From Spongiactinospora rosea (lineage in GTDB: Bacteria > Actinomycetota > Actinomycetes > Streptosporangiales > Streptosporangiaceae), in assembly GCF_003315795.1 (NCBI RefSeq), contig NZ_QMEY01000002.1:719086-783085 (forward strand): 64,000 nt of DNA. Direction: 5' to 3'. Positions 49,046 through 57,550 of this stretch are shown piece by piece. Position numbers and translations under genes: made by a program. The first letter of the stretch is position 1. The number at the start of each line of letters is the position of its first letter. The notes beneath the pieces were generated by a model. It saw only the letters and a list, made by a program, of their open reading frames with translations. It was not told the DNA's origin and did not search any database.

Positions 49046-49699
49046 TCAGCAGGTGCGCAGCATGTTGTTCAGCGCCCTCTTCTCCTTGCGGGTCACGAAG
49101 AGCCGGTAGTGGTGCTTGACGCTGATCCACGAGGACGCGTACCGGCACCAGTACGCCCGGCGCTGCGGACGCCAGCTCTGCGGGCCCTGGCCGCCCTTGG
49201 CGATGTTGGCGGAATGGCTGACGGTGAGCAGTTCGGGGCGGGTGAGGTCGTTGGCGAACGCGCGCCGCTTGGCCTGACTCCACCGCTTGGCCCCCGACCG
49301 CCACGCATAGGCGAGGGGCACGACATGATCGACGTCCACCTGCCTCTCGCTCTTCAGCCGCTTGCCGTCGTACGGGCTGTACCAGACCCCCTTGACCGGA
49401 TGACAGGCCGCGTTCCTGCGCACCCGCCGCCCATCACGGGCCAGCACCGTCTCCCGCGTGTCACAGTTCCCTTTGTGCCGCGCCCACCGGGGCTGGAACC
49501 GTTTGCGACTGTAACCGCTGATGGATAACGGCCTGGCCACCTTGAGCCGCGCCAACATCCGCCGCGCCTGAGCCACGGCCTTCACCTGCGCCGCCTTCCG
49601 AGGCTCGGCCACCGCGGGCGACGCGGCGAGAACGACAGTGATCGGAATGACCACGAGAACGAGTACGGCGACCCGGGCCGCCCTGCTCAGGAAGATCAT
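49046..49699 (-). CDS. Secreted HNH endonuclease family protein
   Basis: A 217-residue exported protein. The signal peptide is RVAVLVLVVIPITVVLAASP followed by AVA. The nuclease core is VDVDHVVPLAYAWRSGA (D-H-V of the HNH/beta-beta-alpha-metal motif), then the Asn-bearing FANDLTRPELLTVSHSANIA and the final GPQSWRPQRRAYWCRYASSW. CDTRETVL and the terminal MLRTC provide cysteines for disulfides. It resembles the extracellular DUF1524/HNH nucleases of actinomycetes that digest DNA in the medium. A paralogue of identical length lies at 54162-54815. Confidence 0.9.
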   Translation of the reverse strand: MIFLSRAARVAVLVLVVIPITVVLAASPAVAEPRKAAQVKAVAQARRMLARLKVARPLSISGYSRKRFQPRWARHKGNCDTRETVLARDGRRVRRNAACHPVKGVWYSPYDGKRLKSERQVDVDHVVPLAYAWRSGAKRWSQAKRRAFANDLTRPELLTVSHSANIAKGGQGPQSWRPQRRAYWCRYASSWISVKHHYRLFVTRKEKRALNNMLRTC

Positions 49700-50312
49700 G
49701 TTTTGCTCATACCCAACGACTCCCCACCCATGGGCCTATACCGGGAGCCGAACATCCCCGCTTCCGGGGAGGGCATCCACACTGTCCCAGGCTCCGCCAA
49801 GGGTGGGCCGAAGGGAGCACAGCCGTTTACCCGGGCCGGACAGCCGGTGCTACAACGGCGACCGACCACCACCACCCGCGAAACCCCGCCCACAGGGCCG
49901 CCACCGCCAACGACGGACGGCAGGAGGGTGGCTCCGCCGTACCAACCCCACCACCCCCGCCCCCGTCACTCGATCCCCCACCAACACGAGCACAAGCCAA
50001 AGCCCCCAGAGCCCCGATGACCGACTCCCACGGCAGAGCACCCACCTCGGATTGAGAAGCCACCCCGCCAGACGCGACACCCTGACCCCCGTTGCTCAAG
50101 CACTCGCCAGTACGAGCGGCCCCAAGGCATCCTGATCTACTCACCCAGCAGGGCACCCAACCCCAAACGGCAAACCGCCGCGCCAGACCCAACACCCCGG
50201 ATCTCCGAGCGTCAATGATCGACTCACACGTCCCGGAGTACCTGGCCGCCTGGCTACCTGGCCCCAGCACAGCAAGCCGCCCTACCAGGCTCGCCCCCTG
50301 GGCCGCTGTCGC
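49700..50312. other. Intergenic stretch without a recognisable gene
   Basis: About 610 bases. The reading frames that are open here have proline- or glycine-rich, non-globular translations and no plausible start signals. I see no RNA gene, strong hairpin or long repeat. It may hold the promoter of the secreted nuclease gene at its left edge. Confidence 0.5.
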
Positions 50313-50705
50313 TCAAGCACCCGCCGGGACGGCGCAGGCCCCCACCGGCTCAATCGGGTCTGTGGCATTCATGATCGTGTCCAGCGCGTCGCGGGCCGCC
50401 AGCAGTTCGGCGACCGCGCCGGTCAGCCGGTCGCGCTCCCGCTGCAGGTCAGGCAGCATGCCGGCGCACCCCGGCCGCAGCCTCTCGCCATCATCGATCA
50501 TGCACGGCAGCAGCTCGGCGATCGTGGTGGTGTTCAGCCCCGCGGCCAGCATGAGCCGGATACCGCGCACAGTGTCGGCGGCCTGCTCGTCGTACTCGCG
50601 GTAACCGCTGGGCAGGCGCACCGGAGTGAGCAGACCTTGCTCTTCGTAGTACCGCAACGAGCGCACGCTGACGCCGGTTCGCCGGGAAAGCTCACCAATT
50701 CGCAT
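50313..50705 (-). CDS. MerR family transcriptional regulator
   Basis: A 130-residue regulator. The winged helix is MRIGELSRRTGVSVRSLRYY, then EEQGLLTPVRLPSGYREY. A coiled coil follows (RERDRLTGAVAELLAARDAL). It is strongly similar to the MerR protein at 2842-3228. It is divergent from an imine-reductase-like gene, whose promoter spacer contains a CTCACA/TGTGAG palindrome, so it should control that gene. Confidence 0.92.
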   Translation of the reverse strand: MRIGELSRRTGVSVRSLRYYEEQGLLTPVRLPSGYREYDEQAADTVRGIRLMLAAGLNTTTIAELLPCMIDDGERLRPGCAGMLPDLQRERDRLTGAVAELLAARDALDTIMNATDPIEPVGACAVPAGA

Positions 50706-50725
50706 GGAATCACCGTCCGGTCGGA

Positions 50726-50757
50726 TTGACTCTCACATCAGTGTGAGGGTCCAACCT
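50726..50757 (+). promoter_or_regulatory. MerR-type promoter and operator for the oxidoreductase gene
   Basis: TTGACT (-35, 50726-50731) and a weak -10 (CAACCT, 50752-50757) are separated by 20 bp. The spacer contains the palindrome CTCACA-TCAG-TGTGAG (50732-50747). The ATG at 50765 lies only 7 bases after the -10, so the transcript would be leaderless. Confidence 0.7.
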
Positions 50758-50764
50758 ATCCGTC

Positions 50765-51679
50765 ATGACGCCACAGCACCCATCCGCCACGTCCGCCCTG
50801 CCCCACCCGGCACCGGTCACCGTCCTCGGCCTGGGCCCCATGGGCGTGGTCCTGGCCGCGACACTCCTGGACAACGGCCATCCCGTGACAGTCTGGAACC
50901 GTACTCCCCACAAAGGCGACGCCCTCGTCACCAAAGGCGCCCACCGCGCGGCGACCGTCGCCGAGGCCGTGTCCGCGAGCCCGGTCACGATCGTGTGCCT
51001 CAAGGACTACGCCACCATGTACGCGATCCTGGACCCCGCCCCTCTGCGCGGCCGCACTCTGGTGAACCTCAACTCCGGCACCCCGGCCGAGGCCCACGCC
51101 GCGGCCCGCTGGGCGGCCGGACACGGCATCGACTACCTCGACGGCGCCATCATGGTGCAACCCCAGCTCGTCGGACGCCCCGACGCCGTCTTCCTCTACA
51201 GCGGCCCCCAGGACGTCTTCGACCGCCACCAGCCCACCCTCACCACCCTCGGCGACCCCCGCCACCTCGGCCCGGACCCCAGCCTCGCGGTCCTCTACAA
51301 CACCGCCCTGCTGGACCTGATGTACGCCACCCTGAACGGATTCCTGCACGCCACCGCCCTGGTCGGCACGGCGGGCGTCTCAGCGGCCAAGTTCGCCGAC
51401 CTCGCCGTCGACTGGTTCATGCCCACCGTGGTCACCGCCGGCCTCACCGCCCAGGCCCCCGACCTCGACAACCGCCACTACCCCGGCGACTTCGGCACCC
51501 TGGAAATGAACCTGAACGCCCTCGAACACATCACCACCACCAGCATCGAACAGGGCGTCCACGCCGCCCAGCCCCACCTGATGAAGCAAATCGCCGAACA
51601 GGCCATCGCAGAGGGCCACGGCGACAAAAACTACCTCGCCGTCTTCGAAGTACTCAAAAACCCGACCCACCCACAATGA
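50765..51679 (+). CDS. NAD(P)-dependent oxidoreductase, imine-reductase-like
   Basis: A 304-residue protein of the 6-phosphogluconate/beta-hydroxyacid dehydrogenase superfamily. The dinucleotide site is VTVLGLGPMGVVLAATLLDN, with the NADPH-type loop VWNRTPHKGDAL. NLNSGTPAEAHAAARWAAGH and YLDGAIMVQPQLVG are typical of imine reductases and related reductive aminases. The C-terminal half is helical (FGTLEMNLNALEHITTTSIE). It would reduce a cyclic imine or a related substrate with NADPH. It is the target of the divergent MerR regulator and probably leaderless. Confidence 0.9.
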   Translation: MTPQHPSATSALPHPAPVTVLGLGPMGVVLAATLLDNGHPVTVWNRTPHKGDALVTKGAHRAATVAEAVSASPVTIVCLKDYATMYAILDPAPLRGRTLVNLNSGTPAEAHAAARWAAGHGIDYLDGAIMVQPQLVGRPDAVFLYSGPQDVFDRHQPTLTTLGDPRHLGPDPSLAVLYNTALLDLMYATLNGFLHATALVGTAGVSAAKFADLAVDWFMPTVVTAGLTAQAPDLDNRHYPGDFGTLEMNLNALEHITTTSIEQGVHAAQPHLMKQIAEQAIAEGHGDKNYLAVFEVLKNPTHPQ

Positions 51680-51851
51680 CCACCCCCAGGTTTCCCCTAT
51701 CAGTACCGCGACCCGCCCGATTCGACGAGCAGCCGCCCGCTTGACCGACAAGGGAAACTCGGCAACACTACGCCTTCGCAAAAGGCCGGGTATGAAGACC
51801 CGCTCACCGCTCTTGGACTCTCATCCGGCCCCTCACCCAAGGAGGCCGCCG

Positions 51852-52187
51852 ATGGACGCCACCACTCTCGCCCGCTTCAACGAACTCGCCCAGGCCGCAG
51901 CCGAGCGACGCCCCCTGGACCTGGCCGAATTACATGAGGTCGGAGCCGTACTGAGCGAAGTGCTCCAGGCGGTCGCCGCAGTAGCCGGCCACGTGGAAAG
52001 CGAGACCGCCGCCCTGGGCAAGCGTTACGCCCTGCGCGACGCCACTGGCGACCCCGACCCGGAGGCACGTCTTGCAGAGGTCCGGGAACGGATGCGACGA
52101 GTAGCAGAGTTTCTAGGGCGAGCCGACCTGCACGCCCGCCGCACCCATGGCACCATCAACCGCATCGTGCAGGCCACCCCGGACTGA
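51852..52187 (+). CDS. Small helical protein of unknown function
   Basis: A 111-residue, mostly helical acidic protein (ARFNELAQAAAERRPLDLAE, then GAVLSEVLQAVAAVAGHVES and LAEVRERMRRVAEFLGRADL). It has no signal peptide and no motif I recognise. AAGGAGG lies 6 nt before the chosen ATG, which is decisive over the longer frame upstream. Proteins like this are often found in actinomycete integrative elements, but there is no integrase or att site in sight. Confidence 0.65.
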   Translation: MDATTLARFNELAQAAAERRPLDLAELHEVGAVLSEVLQAVAAVAGHVESETAALGKRYALRDATGDPDPEARLAEVRERMRRVAEFLGRADLHARRTHGTINRIVQATPD

Positions 52188-52844
52188 CCGGAAATCCTGT
52201 GTACGAGCCCCTAGGGCGGAGCCCGGCTCGGAGAACACGGACCGAGCGGAGCGCGGGGCCGGGGCCGGTGGGAGGGGCCGGGGTAGCCGGTGCTGGAACG
52301 GTGAGTACCGCGCCGGCCTGGGAAACGCCGGGCACAGGGCTTCTAGCAGCGACGGCGGGCGGCTGGAGCCCGGCCTGCCGTACCGACGACCCGTACCCGG
52401 CTGCACGTCGCCAGGGCCGTACACCGGAGCGTGAGGTGTCACACGGCAGGGTGTACAAGATCAGAAGTGGGCCGCAAAAGCGGCATTTCACCCCACGCCC
52501 CCGGCGATCTACCGTGCCGCACGCGCAAGTTGAGAAAAGCGGGATAGACGCTTTCCATTAACCCGCCGGGGCGCGGATATATCTGATTCGGTAGGCGTTT
52601 TCCAGGTTGCGACGTCAGCGATGGCGGCCCGGCCTGGGTGGCGTTGACCGGCCACGACCTGGTCGGTGTCGATCAGATGGTCGAGCGAATGGGCTGTGGC
52701 GCGCCATCGGCGCGCACTCCGGCCGCGCAGCCCGATCCCGCTGCGGCACGCACGTTCGCGCCGCGATGGGCGGCCGTACGGCCGGCACCCAGCGTCTCGC
52801 CTGCCACGGCCCTGACCGATCGCAGCACCGAAAGGACGCCAGCC
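52188..52844. other. Intergenic stretch without a convincing gene
   Basis: About 660 bases. The first half is G/C-rich and low in complexity. The second half, 52510-52700, has one minus-strand frame with a protein-like composition (HSLDHLIDTDQVVAGQ, then RHPGRAAIADVATWK), but it has no start signal and could be a remnant. The formamidase promoter must lie in the last 300 bases; no clear hexamers were found. Confidence 0.45.
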
Positions 52845-54101
52845 GTGCCGGAGTTGATTTTCCCGCTCGACTCGACCAAGAAGTTCACTGACCAGGCCAA
52901 GATCGGCCACAATCGCTGGCATCCGGAGATCCCGCCGGTCGCAACGGTACGCCCCGGGGACAGTTTCCGGGTCCATTGCCGGGAGTGGTTCGATGGGGCG
53001 ATCCACAACGACGACTCCGCCGAGGACGTCCGTGACGCCCCGCTGACCACGGTGCACGCGCTGAGCGGCCCGTTCGCGGTCGAGGGGGCCGAGCCGGGCG
53101 ACCTGCTGGTCGTGGACATCCTCGATCTGGGGCCCATCCCGCAGGAGGACAGCGGCCCGCTGGCCGGCCAGGGCTGGGGTTATACCGGGATCTTCCCCAC
53201 CAAGAACGGCGGTGGGTTCCTCACCGAGCAGTTCCCGGACGCCTACAAGGCCATCTGGGACTTCTCCGGCCAGGTCGCCACGTCCCGCCACGTCCCAGCG
53301 GTGTCGTTCACCGGCATCGTGCATCCCGGCCTCATGGGTACCGCGCCGTCGGCCGAACTCCTGGCGAAATGGAACGCGCGGGAAAGCGCGCTGCGCGCCA
53401 CCGACCCGAACAGGGTGCCGCCCCTTTCCCTTCCGCCCGAGCCCCAGGACGCCGTTCTCGGCTCGGTACCGGCGTCCGACTTCGACCGGATCGCCGGCGA
53501 AGCGGCCCGTACCGCCCCACCGCGTGAGAACGGCGGCAACCAGGACATCAAGAACCTCACCCAGGGCTCCCGCGTCTTCTACCCGGTCTTCGTTCCCGGC
53601 GCGAACCTGTCCCTCGGCGACCTGCATTTCTCCCAAGGTGACGGCGAGATCACTTTCTGCGGCGCGATCGAGATGGGCGGCTTCGTCGACCTGCGGGTCG
53701 AGGTCATCAAGGACGGCATGCGAAAGTACGGCGTGCAGGAGAACGCCATTTTCATGCCGGGCCGTATCGCGCCCCAATACAGCGATTGGCTCGCGTTCTC
53801 CGGAGTGTCGGTCACCCTGGACGGCGAGCAGCGCTATCTCGACTCGCAACTCGCCTACCAGCGCGCCTGCCTGCACGCGATCGACTACCTGACGACGTTC
53901 GGCTACCGCCCCGAGCAGGCGTACCTGCTGCTCGGCGCCGCGCCGATCGAGGGCCGGCTGTCCGGGGTGGTGGACATTCCGAACTCCTGCGCCACCGTCT
54001 ACCTGCCGACCGCGATCTTCGACTTCGACGTCCGCCCGAGCGCGTCCGGCCCGGCGAAGATCAAGCAGACCGCCACCACACCGCACGCCACCTTCGGCTG
54101 A
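52845..54101 (+). CDS. Formamidase / acetamidase family amidohydrolase
   Basis: A 418-residue protein of the FmdA/AmdA family, which hydrolyses formamide or short amides to the acid and ammonia. Diagnostic blocks are HNRWHPEIPPVATVRPGDSF, REWFDGAIHNDDSAEDVRD, GPFAVEGAEPGDLLVVDILD, FTGIVHPGLMG, and LSLGDLHFSQGDGEITFCGA. Length matches the family. I chose GTG (VPELIFPLD) with AAAGGA upstream; the frame is open another 200 bases but there it lacks protein-like sequence. The enzyme is cytoplasmic. It ends 13 bases before a strong terminator. Confidence 0.95.
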   Translation: MPELIFPLDSTKKFTDQAKIGHNRWHPEIPPVATVRPGDSFRVHCREWFDGAIHNDDSAEDVRDAPLTTVHALSGPFAVEGAEPGDLLVVDILDLGPIPQEDSGPLAGQGWGYTGIFPTKNGGGFLTEQFPDAYKAIWDFSGQVATSRHVPAVSFTGIVHPGLMGTAPSAELLAKWNARESALRATDPNRVPPLSLPPEPQDAVLGSVPASDFDRIAGEAARTAPPRENGGNQDIKNLTQGSRVFYPVFVPGANLSLGDLHFSQGDGEITFCGAIEMGGFVDLRVEVIKDGMRKYGVQENAIFMPGRIAPQYSDWLAFSGVSVTLDGEQRYLDSQLAYQRACLHAIDYLTTFGYRPEQAYLLLGAAPIEGRLSGVVDIPNSCATVYLPTAIFDFDVRPSASGPAKIKQTATTPHATFG

Positions 54102-54114
54102 ACCATCGACCGGT

Positions 54115-54142
54115 GCCCTCCTCATCCAGCGATGAGGAGGGC
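54115..54142. terminator. Bidirectional hairpin terminator
   Basis: A 12-bp perfect stem (GCCCTCCTCATC / GATGAGGAGGGC) with a 4-nt loop lies between the convergent formamidase and HNH nuclease genes, 13 and 19 bases from their stops. Confidence 0.8.
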
Positions 54143-54161
54143 CGGCGAGAAGAACCGCAGG

Positions 54162-54815
54162 TCAGCAGGTGCCGAGCATGCCGGACAGCGCGGACTTCTC
54201 GGCGCTGTCGGTGCTCAGCCCCCAGTACCACTTGACCTGGATCCACGCACGCGCGTACCGGCAGCGCTCACCCGGCAGCGGCGGCTGCCAGGTGGCCGGG
54301 TCCTGGTCGGACTTGGCCTGGTTGACGTTGTCGGTCACCGCCCAGAGCTGCGGCCCGCCCAGGTCGTTGGCGAAACTCTGCCGCCTGGCGGTCGTCCAGG
54401 CCCACGCGCCGGACGACCATGCCTCGGCCAGGGCCACCATGTGGTCGATGTCGACGTCGCTCGCGGCGTACCAGGTTGCGCCGTCGTAGGGGGAGTACCA
54501 GCTGCCGGAGACCGCCGCGCACGACGAGTCGACCACGACGCCGGAACCATCCCGCTTCAGCACCTCCTCCCTGGTGTTGCAGGACCCGGAAACGGTCGTC
54601 CAGTGGGGGAAAAGGGCGCGGTCGTAGGAGCTGTGGTGGGATTCGGCGGCCACCGTCAGGGCGGCGAGCCTGCTCGCGGCCGTGGAGGCGGACGGGATGT
54701 TCGGCGGAATCGCGGCGGCGGGCGTGGCGGTCAACGTGACGGTCGCGATGGCCAGCGCCAGGGCGGCGGTGACTGCAGAGAGGGGTCGGCGCACGACATG
54801 CCCTTCTGACCGCAT
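54162..54815 (-). CDS. Secreted HNH endonuclease family protein
   Basis: A 217-residue exported protein. The signal peptide is LSAVTAALALAIATVTLTAT with PAAA. The nuclease core is DVDIDHMVALAEAWSSGA, with FANDLGGPQLWAVTDNVNQA supplying the Asn region, and QDPATWQPPLPGERCRYARA near the end. CNTREEVL and MLGTC are the disulfide positions. It is a diverged paralogue of the gene at 49046-49699, with the same length and block order. It is expected to degrade extracellular DNA. A promoter with AT-rich upstream DNA lies at 54879-54906. Confidence 0.9.
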   Translation of the reverse strand: MRSEGHVVRRPLSAVTAALALAIATVTLTATPAAAIPPNIPSASTAASRLAALTVAAESHHSSYDRALFPHWTTVSGSCNTREEVLKRDGSGVVVDSSCAAVSGSWYSPYDGATWYAASDVDIDHMVALAEAWSSGAWAWTTARRQSFANDLGGPQLWAVTDNVNQAKSDQDPATWQPPLPGERCRYARAWIQVKWYWGLSTDSAEKSALSGMLGTC

Positions 54816-54878
54816 CCTCGGCCAGAACCAGGGCGTTCCGATCGGGGGGCGAGGGGAGCGGTCATAAGGGACAGTCGC

Positions 54879-54906
54879 ACTCTAGTCCGGCATTTACCTA
54901 AATCAA
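54879..54906 (-). promoter_or_regulatory. Probable promoter of the second HNH nuclease gene
   Basis: On the minus strand TTGATT (-35) and TAGAGT (-10) are separated by 16 bp, about 65 bases upstream of the start codon and beside a locally AT-rich stretch. Confidence 0.5.
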
Positions 54907-55025
54907 TGGTTAATACGTGCGGTAGTCATGGTGATGCCGAGTGTGCCCGGCGGATTTCCCCTGGCCGGCGCAGACCTGTCACCCCCCGGCGACGGCCGCG
55001 GAGGGCTCGCTAACCGCCAGAAGGT

Positions 55026-55289
55026 TCAGAAGCCAGAAGGTTCAGAAGAACGTCGCGGCGCCGTCCGCCGCCGACGTACGAACAGCCCGCCACTCCACCG
55101 CATCGCCCGCGACAGCAGCCGGACCACGCCGAAGAAGAATGCGACCTGGAACAGCACCGAACAAATGACCATCACATCGCCGAGCGATTCCCGGCCGCTC
55201 TCCCGCGCCCATTCCCCGAGCACGGACGCGACGACCACACCCAGCGCATGGCCGAGCATCGTCAGCCCCTCGCTGTGCCCGGCTCGCAT
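55026..55289 (-). CDS. Small membrane protein of unknown function
   Basis: An 87-residue protein with one hydrophobic segment near residues 11-24 (MLGHALGVVVASVL) and a stronger one at 40-60 (VMVICSVLFQVAFFFGVVRL), followed by a basic tail (VRRRRTAPRRSS). It probably sits in the membrane with a cytoplasmic tail. The start could also be the Met at 55259. No ribosome-binding site is clear. No family recognised; moderate confidence that it is a gene. Confidence 0.5.
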   Translation of the reverse strand: MRAGHSEGLTMLGHALGVVVASVLGEWARESGRESLGDVMVICSVLFQVAFFFGVVRLLSRAMRWSGGLFVRRRRTAPRRSSEPSGF

Positions 55290-55389
55290 GGGCCGATCCT
55301 AGGGGGTCTCCCGATACGGGACAATCCACGGAGTGATCTCGTGACAGGGATTCCCACCCCACCCGGAAACGCCGTAAGGAGCAGGTCGG

Positions 55390-55962
55390 ATGCGAATATG
55401 GCCATGGTGGCCGGTGGCCGCGCTGCTCGCGGCCGTGCCCACCGTCCTCGCCCTCGCCGGTGGCCTTCTCTTCGGCGGGAACGGCCCTTACTACCTCGAC
55501 TTCCGGCCCCTGGACGGGATCGGATTCCAGCCCGTCGCCCAGGGCCTCGGCATCGGCTACCTCGGCGACACGGGCATGACGATCCTGCACGCGCTGAGAA
55601 ACGCCGAATTGACCATACTGCTCTTCGCGCTCCCGGTGCCCATGGTGGTCGCCGCCGCCCTGCTCCGGCGCCGATGGCGAAATCGGACCACCCTGGCCGT
55701 CGCCGCCCTTCTGGGGGTTCTCGCGGTGGTCAACCTCGTCGCCACGCCCGTCAGTCTGTTCTCGGACCTGGTTCAGTGCCCGCCGCCCGATTACGCCTCG
55801 CTCCCAGATGGATATTCCTGCTTCCGGGACGGCTCAAGCGGCATTCCATCCCCTCTCTACGCTGTTCCTTACGCCCTCGCCGCCTACATCCTGCTCAAAC
55901 TCCACCGCCGCTCGGGAAACGCCGGGCAGCACGCTCAGTCGGCGGTGCGTTCCAGTACGTGA
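55390..55962 (+). CDS. Membrane protein of unknown function, four likely helices
   Basis: A 190-residue integral membrane protein. Hydrophobic segments are PVAALLAAVPTVLALAGGLL, LTILLFALPVPMVVAAALLR, TLAVAALLGVLAVVNLVATP and YAVPYALAAYILLKL. Two Cys in the loop VQCPPPDY and GYSCFRDG could pair outside. GTAAGGAG precedes the ATG. It overlaps the convergent erythromycin-esterase-like gene by 28 bases. No family recognised. Confidence 0.75.
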   Translation: MRIWPWWPVAALLAAVPTVLALAGGLLFGGNGPYYLDFRPLDGIGFQPVAQGLGIGYLGDTGMTILHALRNAELTILLFALPVPMVVAAALLRRRWRNRTTLAVAALLGVLAVVNLVATPVSLFSDLVQCPPPDYASLPDGYSCFRDGSSGIPSPLYAVPYALAAYILLKLHRRSGNAGQHAQSAVRSST

Positions 55963-57224
55963 TCAGTGCCCGTCGTACGCGACACGTGCGCGATGGCGTC
56001 GAATGCCTCGAAGACCGGCAGGTCCAGGAAATAGTCCGCCATGCGGGAATGCCGGAAGGACGCCGCGTCGTGAACGTGCGGCCGGGCGGCGCGCAGGTCG
56101 GCGAGCGTCCAGAGGCGGTCGGTGCGGAAGGCCGCCTCGATGCTGCCCTCGGCGGGCGGCGGGAGCGGCGCGTCGTACCAGGCGCCGACCGGCCGTTCGG
56201 GGGTCGGTTCGCCCAGTGTGGTGGTCCGGCCCAGGCTGGACGTCAGCCCGATCGCCCGGTAGTCGTCCCCCAGGGCGGCGGCGAGATGGACGCCGGTCGG
56301 CAGGAGCAGGCGCTCCTCATGGTCCAGCGCGGGCGTGCGCTGAATGTGCCAGTTGTGCGCGGCCAGCACAACGCGCGCGCCGCTTTCGACAAGACGCAAC
56401 ACCGACTCCGCCATATAGACGTCGCGGAACGTCGAGGCGGACTCGAAACCCTCGGCGGCGTTGGCGCGATGAAGGTGGTCCAGGTACCAGGCCCCGCGCA
56501 GGTGCCACATCGCCGTGTCGTGCTCGACCCCGTGTCCCTTGGCGCGCTGGACGTGCGCCAGCCGGTCCATGTGGGCCATGAGCCTGCTCAGCGCGCCGGT
56601 CAGCACATCGCGCCGGCCGGGATCAAGGCTCTCGTACCGGCGCAGGGCCCCGAAGATGATCGGCTCGTCGAAATCACGGGCGACGCCGAGCGCCTCCTCC
56701 AGCACCGGCAGCACCTCGGGCGCGGCCCAGCGCAGGTAGCCGGCCAGCACGTCCAGCGCGGGCACCGGTGACGCGGCGGCGCCGGGCAGGTCGGTGCCCA
56801 CGCAGCGCAGCGGCGGCGCGGTGGCGGCGGCGCTGCGCGTCCGCATCCAGGTCAGCGCCTCGTACATCTCCCGGCACTGCCCCAGCGACAGCGCGATGCC
56901 CTCCGCCGCGACCCGCTCGACGGTACCGGGGCCGCCCTGGACCCACGCGTCCAGCACCTGTCCCTGAGTGAAAGGGGCTTCCAGCGCATAGACCGTGAAT
57001 CCACAACGTTCCACCAGGAAGCGCAAGATACGGTGACGTACCTGGTAGAACTCCCGGATGTGGTGGGTGCTCTCGCCCAGCGCCACGATCCGCGCGTCGC
57101 CAATGGTGTCGCGCAGCGGCTCAAGATCGTCCAGGGGCGCCTGGAAGTCCAGGGTCTCGACGGTCAAAGCATGATCACCGACCCAGCCGGCGAAGCCTGT
57201 CTGGCGGCTCGTCTCCACATTCAT
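55935..57224 (-). CDS. Erythromycin esterase family protein
   Basis: A 429-residue protein of the Ere-like family. The conserved block ARIVALGESTHHIREFYQVR contains the Glu and two His of the active-site region. VYALEAPFTQGQVLDAWVQG, then RCVGTDLPG, SARVVLAAHNWHIQRTP (here GARVVLAAHNWHIQRTP) and YRAIGLTSSLG are further family blocks. Ere enzymes open macrolide lactones, but distant actinomycete members may have other ester substrates. There is no signal peptide. It is divergent from a secreted protease gene, with a perfect inverted repeat in the gap. Confidence 0.9.
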   Translation of the reverse strand: MNVETSRQTGFAGWVGDHALTVETLDFQAPLDDLEPLRDTIGDARIVALGESTHHIREFYQVRHRILRFLVERCGFTVYALEAPFTQGQVLDAWVQGGPGTVERVAAEGIALSLGQCREMYEALTWMRTRSAAATAPPLRCVGTDLPGAAASPVPALDVLAGYLRWAAPEVLPVLEEALGVARDFDEPIIFGALRRYESLDPGRRDVLTGALSRLMAHMDRLAHVQRAKGHGVEHDTAMWHLRGAWYLDHLHRANAAEGFESASTFRDVYMAESVLRLVESGARVVLAAHNWHIQRTPALDHEERLLLPTGVHLAAALGDDYRAIGLTSSLGRTTTLGEPTPERPVGAWYDAPLPPPAEGSIEAAFRTDRLWTLADLRAARPHVHDAASFRHSRMADYFLDLPVFEAFDAIAHVSRTTGTDHVLERTAD

Positions 57225-57300
57225 ACCGGACAGCCTCGCGCGGCGTCCTGCGTGCGGCGTCCTGCCCGGGGACGGATTCGCGGTACGGCGGGCGGAGTAG

Positions 57301-57323
57301 TCCTGTCGCGGAGTACGACAGGA
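57301..57323. promoter_or_regulatory. Palindrome in the 326-bp gap between esterase-like and protease genes
   Basis: TCCTGTCG-CGGAGTA-CGACAGGA is a perfect 8-bp inverted repeat with a 7-nt centre, 77 bases upstream of the esterase-like gene. It has the size of a dimeric regulator site. The remaining gap contains AT-richer DNA near 57335-57375 that could carry the protease promoter; nothing else is seen there. Confidence 0.5.
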
Positions 57324-57550
57324 GGCCCAAGATCAGCCGGAAAATGGTCAGTAAATGGACTGGCATTTGGTCAATCGCATGACGGAAGGTGTGCCGAACC
57401 GACGGGAGAAGCGCCATGAAGGCTTTCCCACGCGGCTTCGACCGCCCCCACAGACGCCCCCGCCTCTGCCCCCGCAGACGCCGGGACGAGCGGACACCGC
57501 GGTCACCGTAGGCGGATCTCTCCCTTCACACCCCCCGCAAAGGACCGACT

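Noticed and set aside
49703..50270. Open frames on both strands in the gap after the first HNH gene
   Set aside because: Pro/Thr- or Gly-rich low-complexity translations, no ribosome-binding sites, no recognisable domain.
52509..52700. Minus-strand protein-like stretch upstream of the formamidase gene
   Set aside because: Composition looks coding, but there is no start, and the frame joins a long antisense frame through the formamidase gene. Not enough to call a gene; noted only as a possible remnant.
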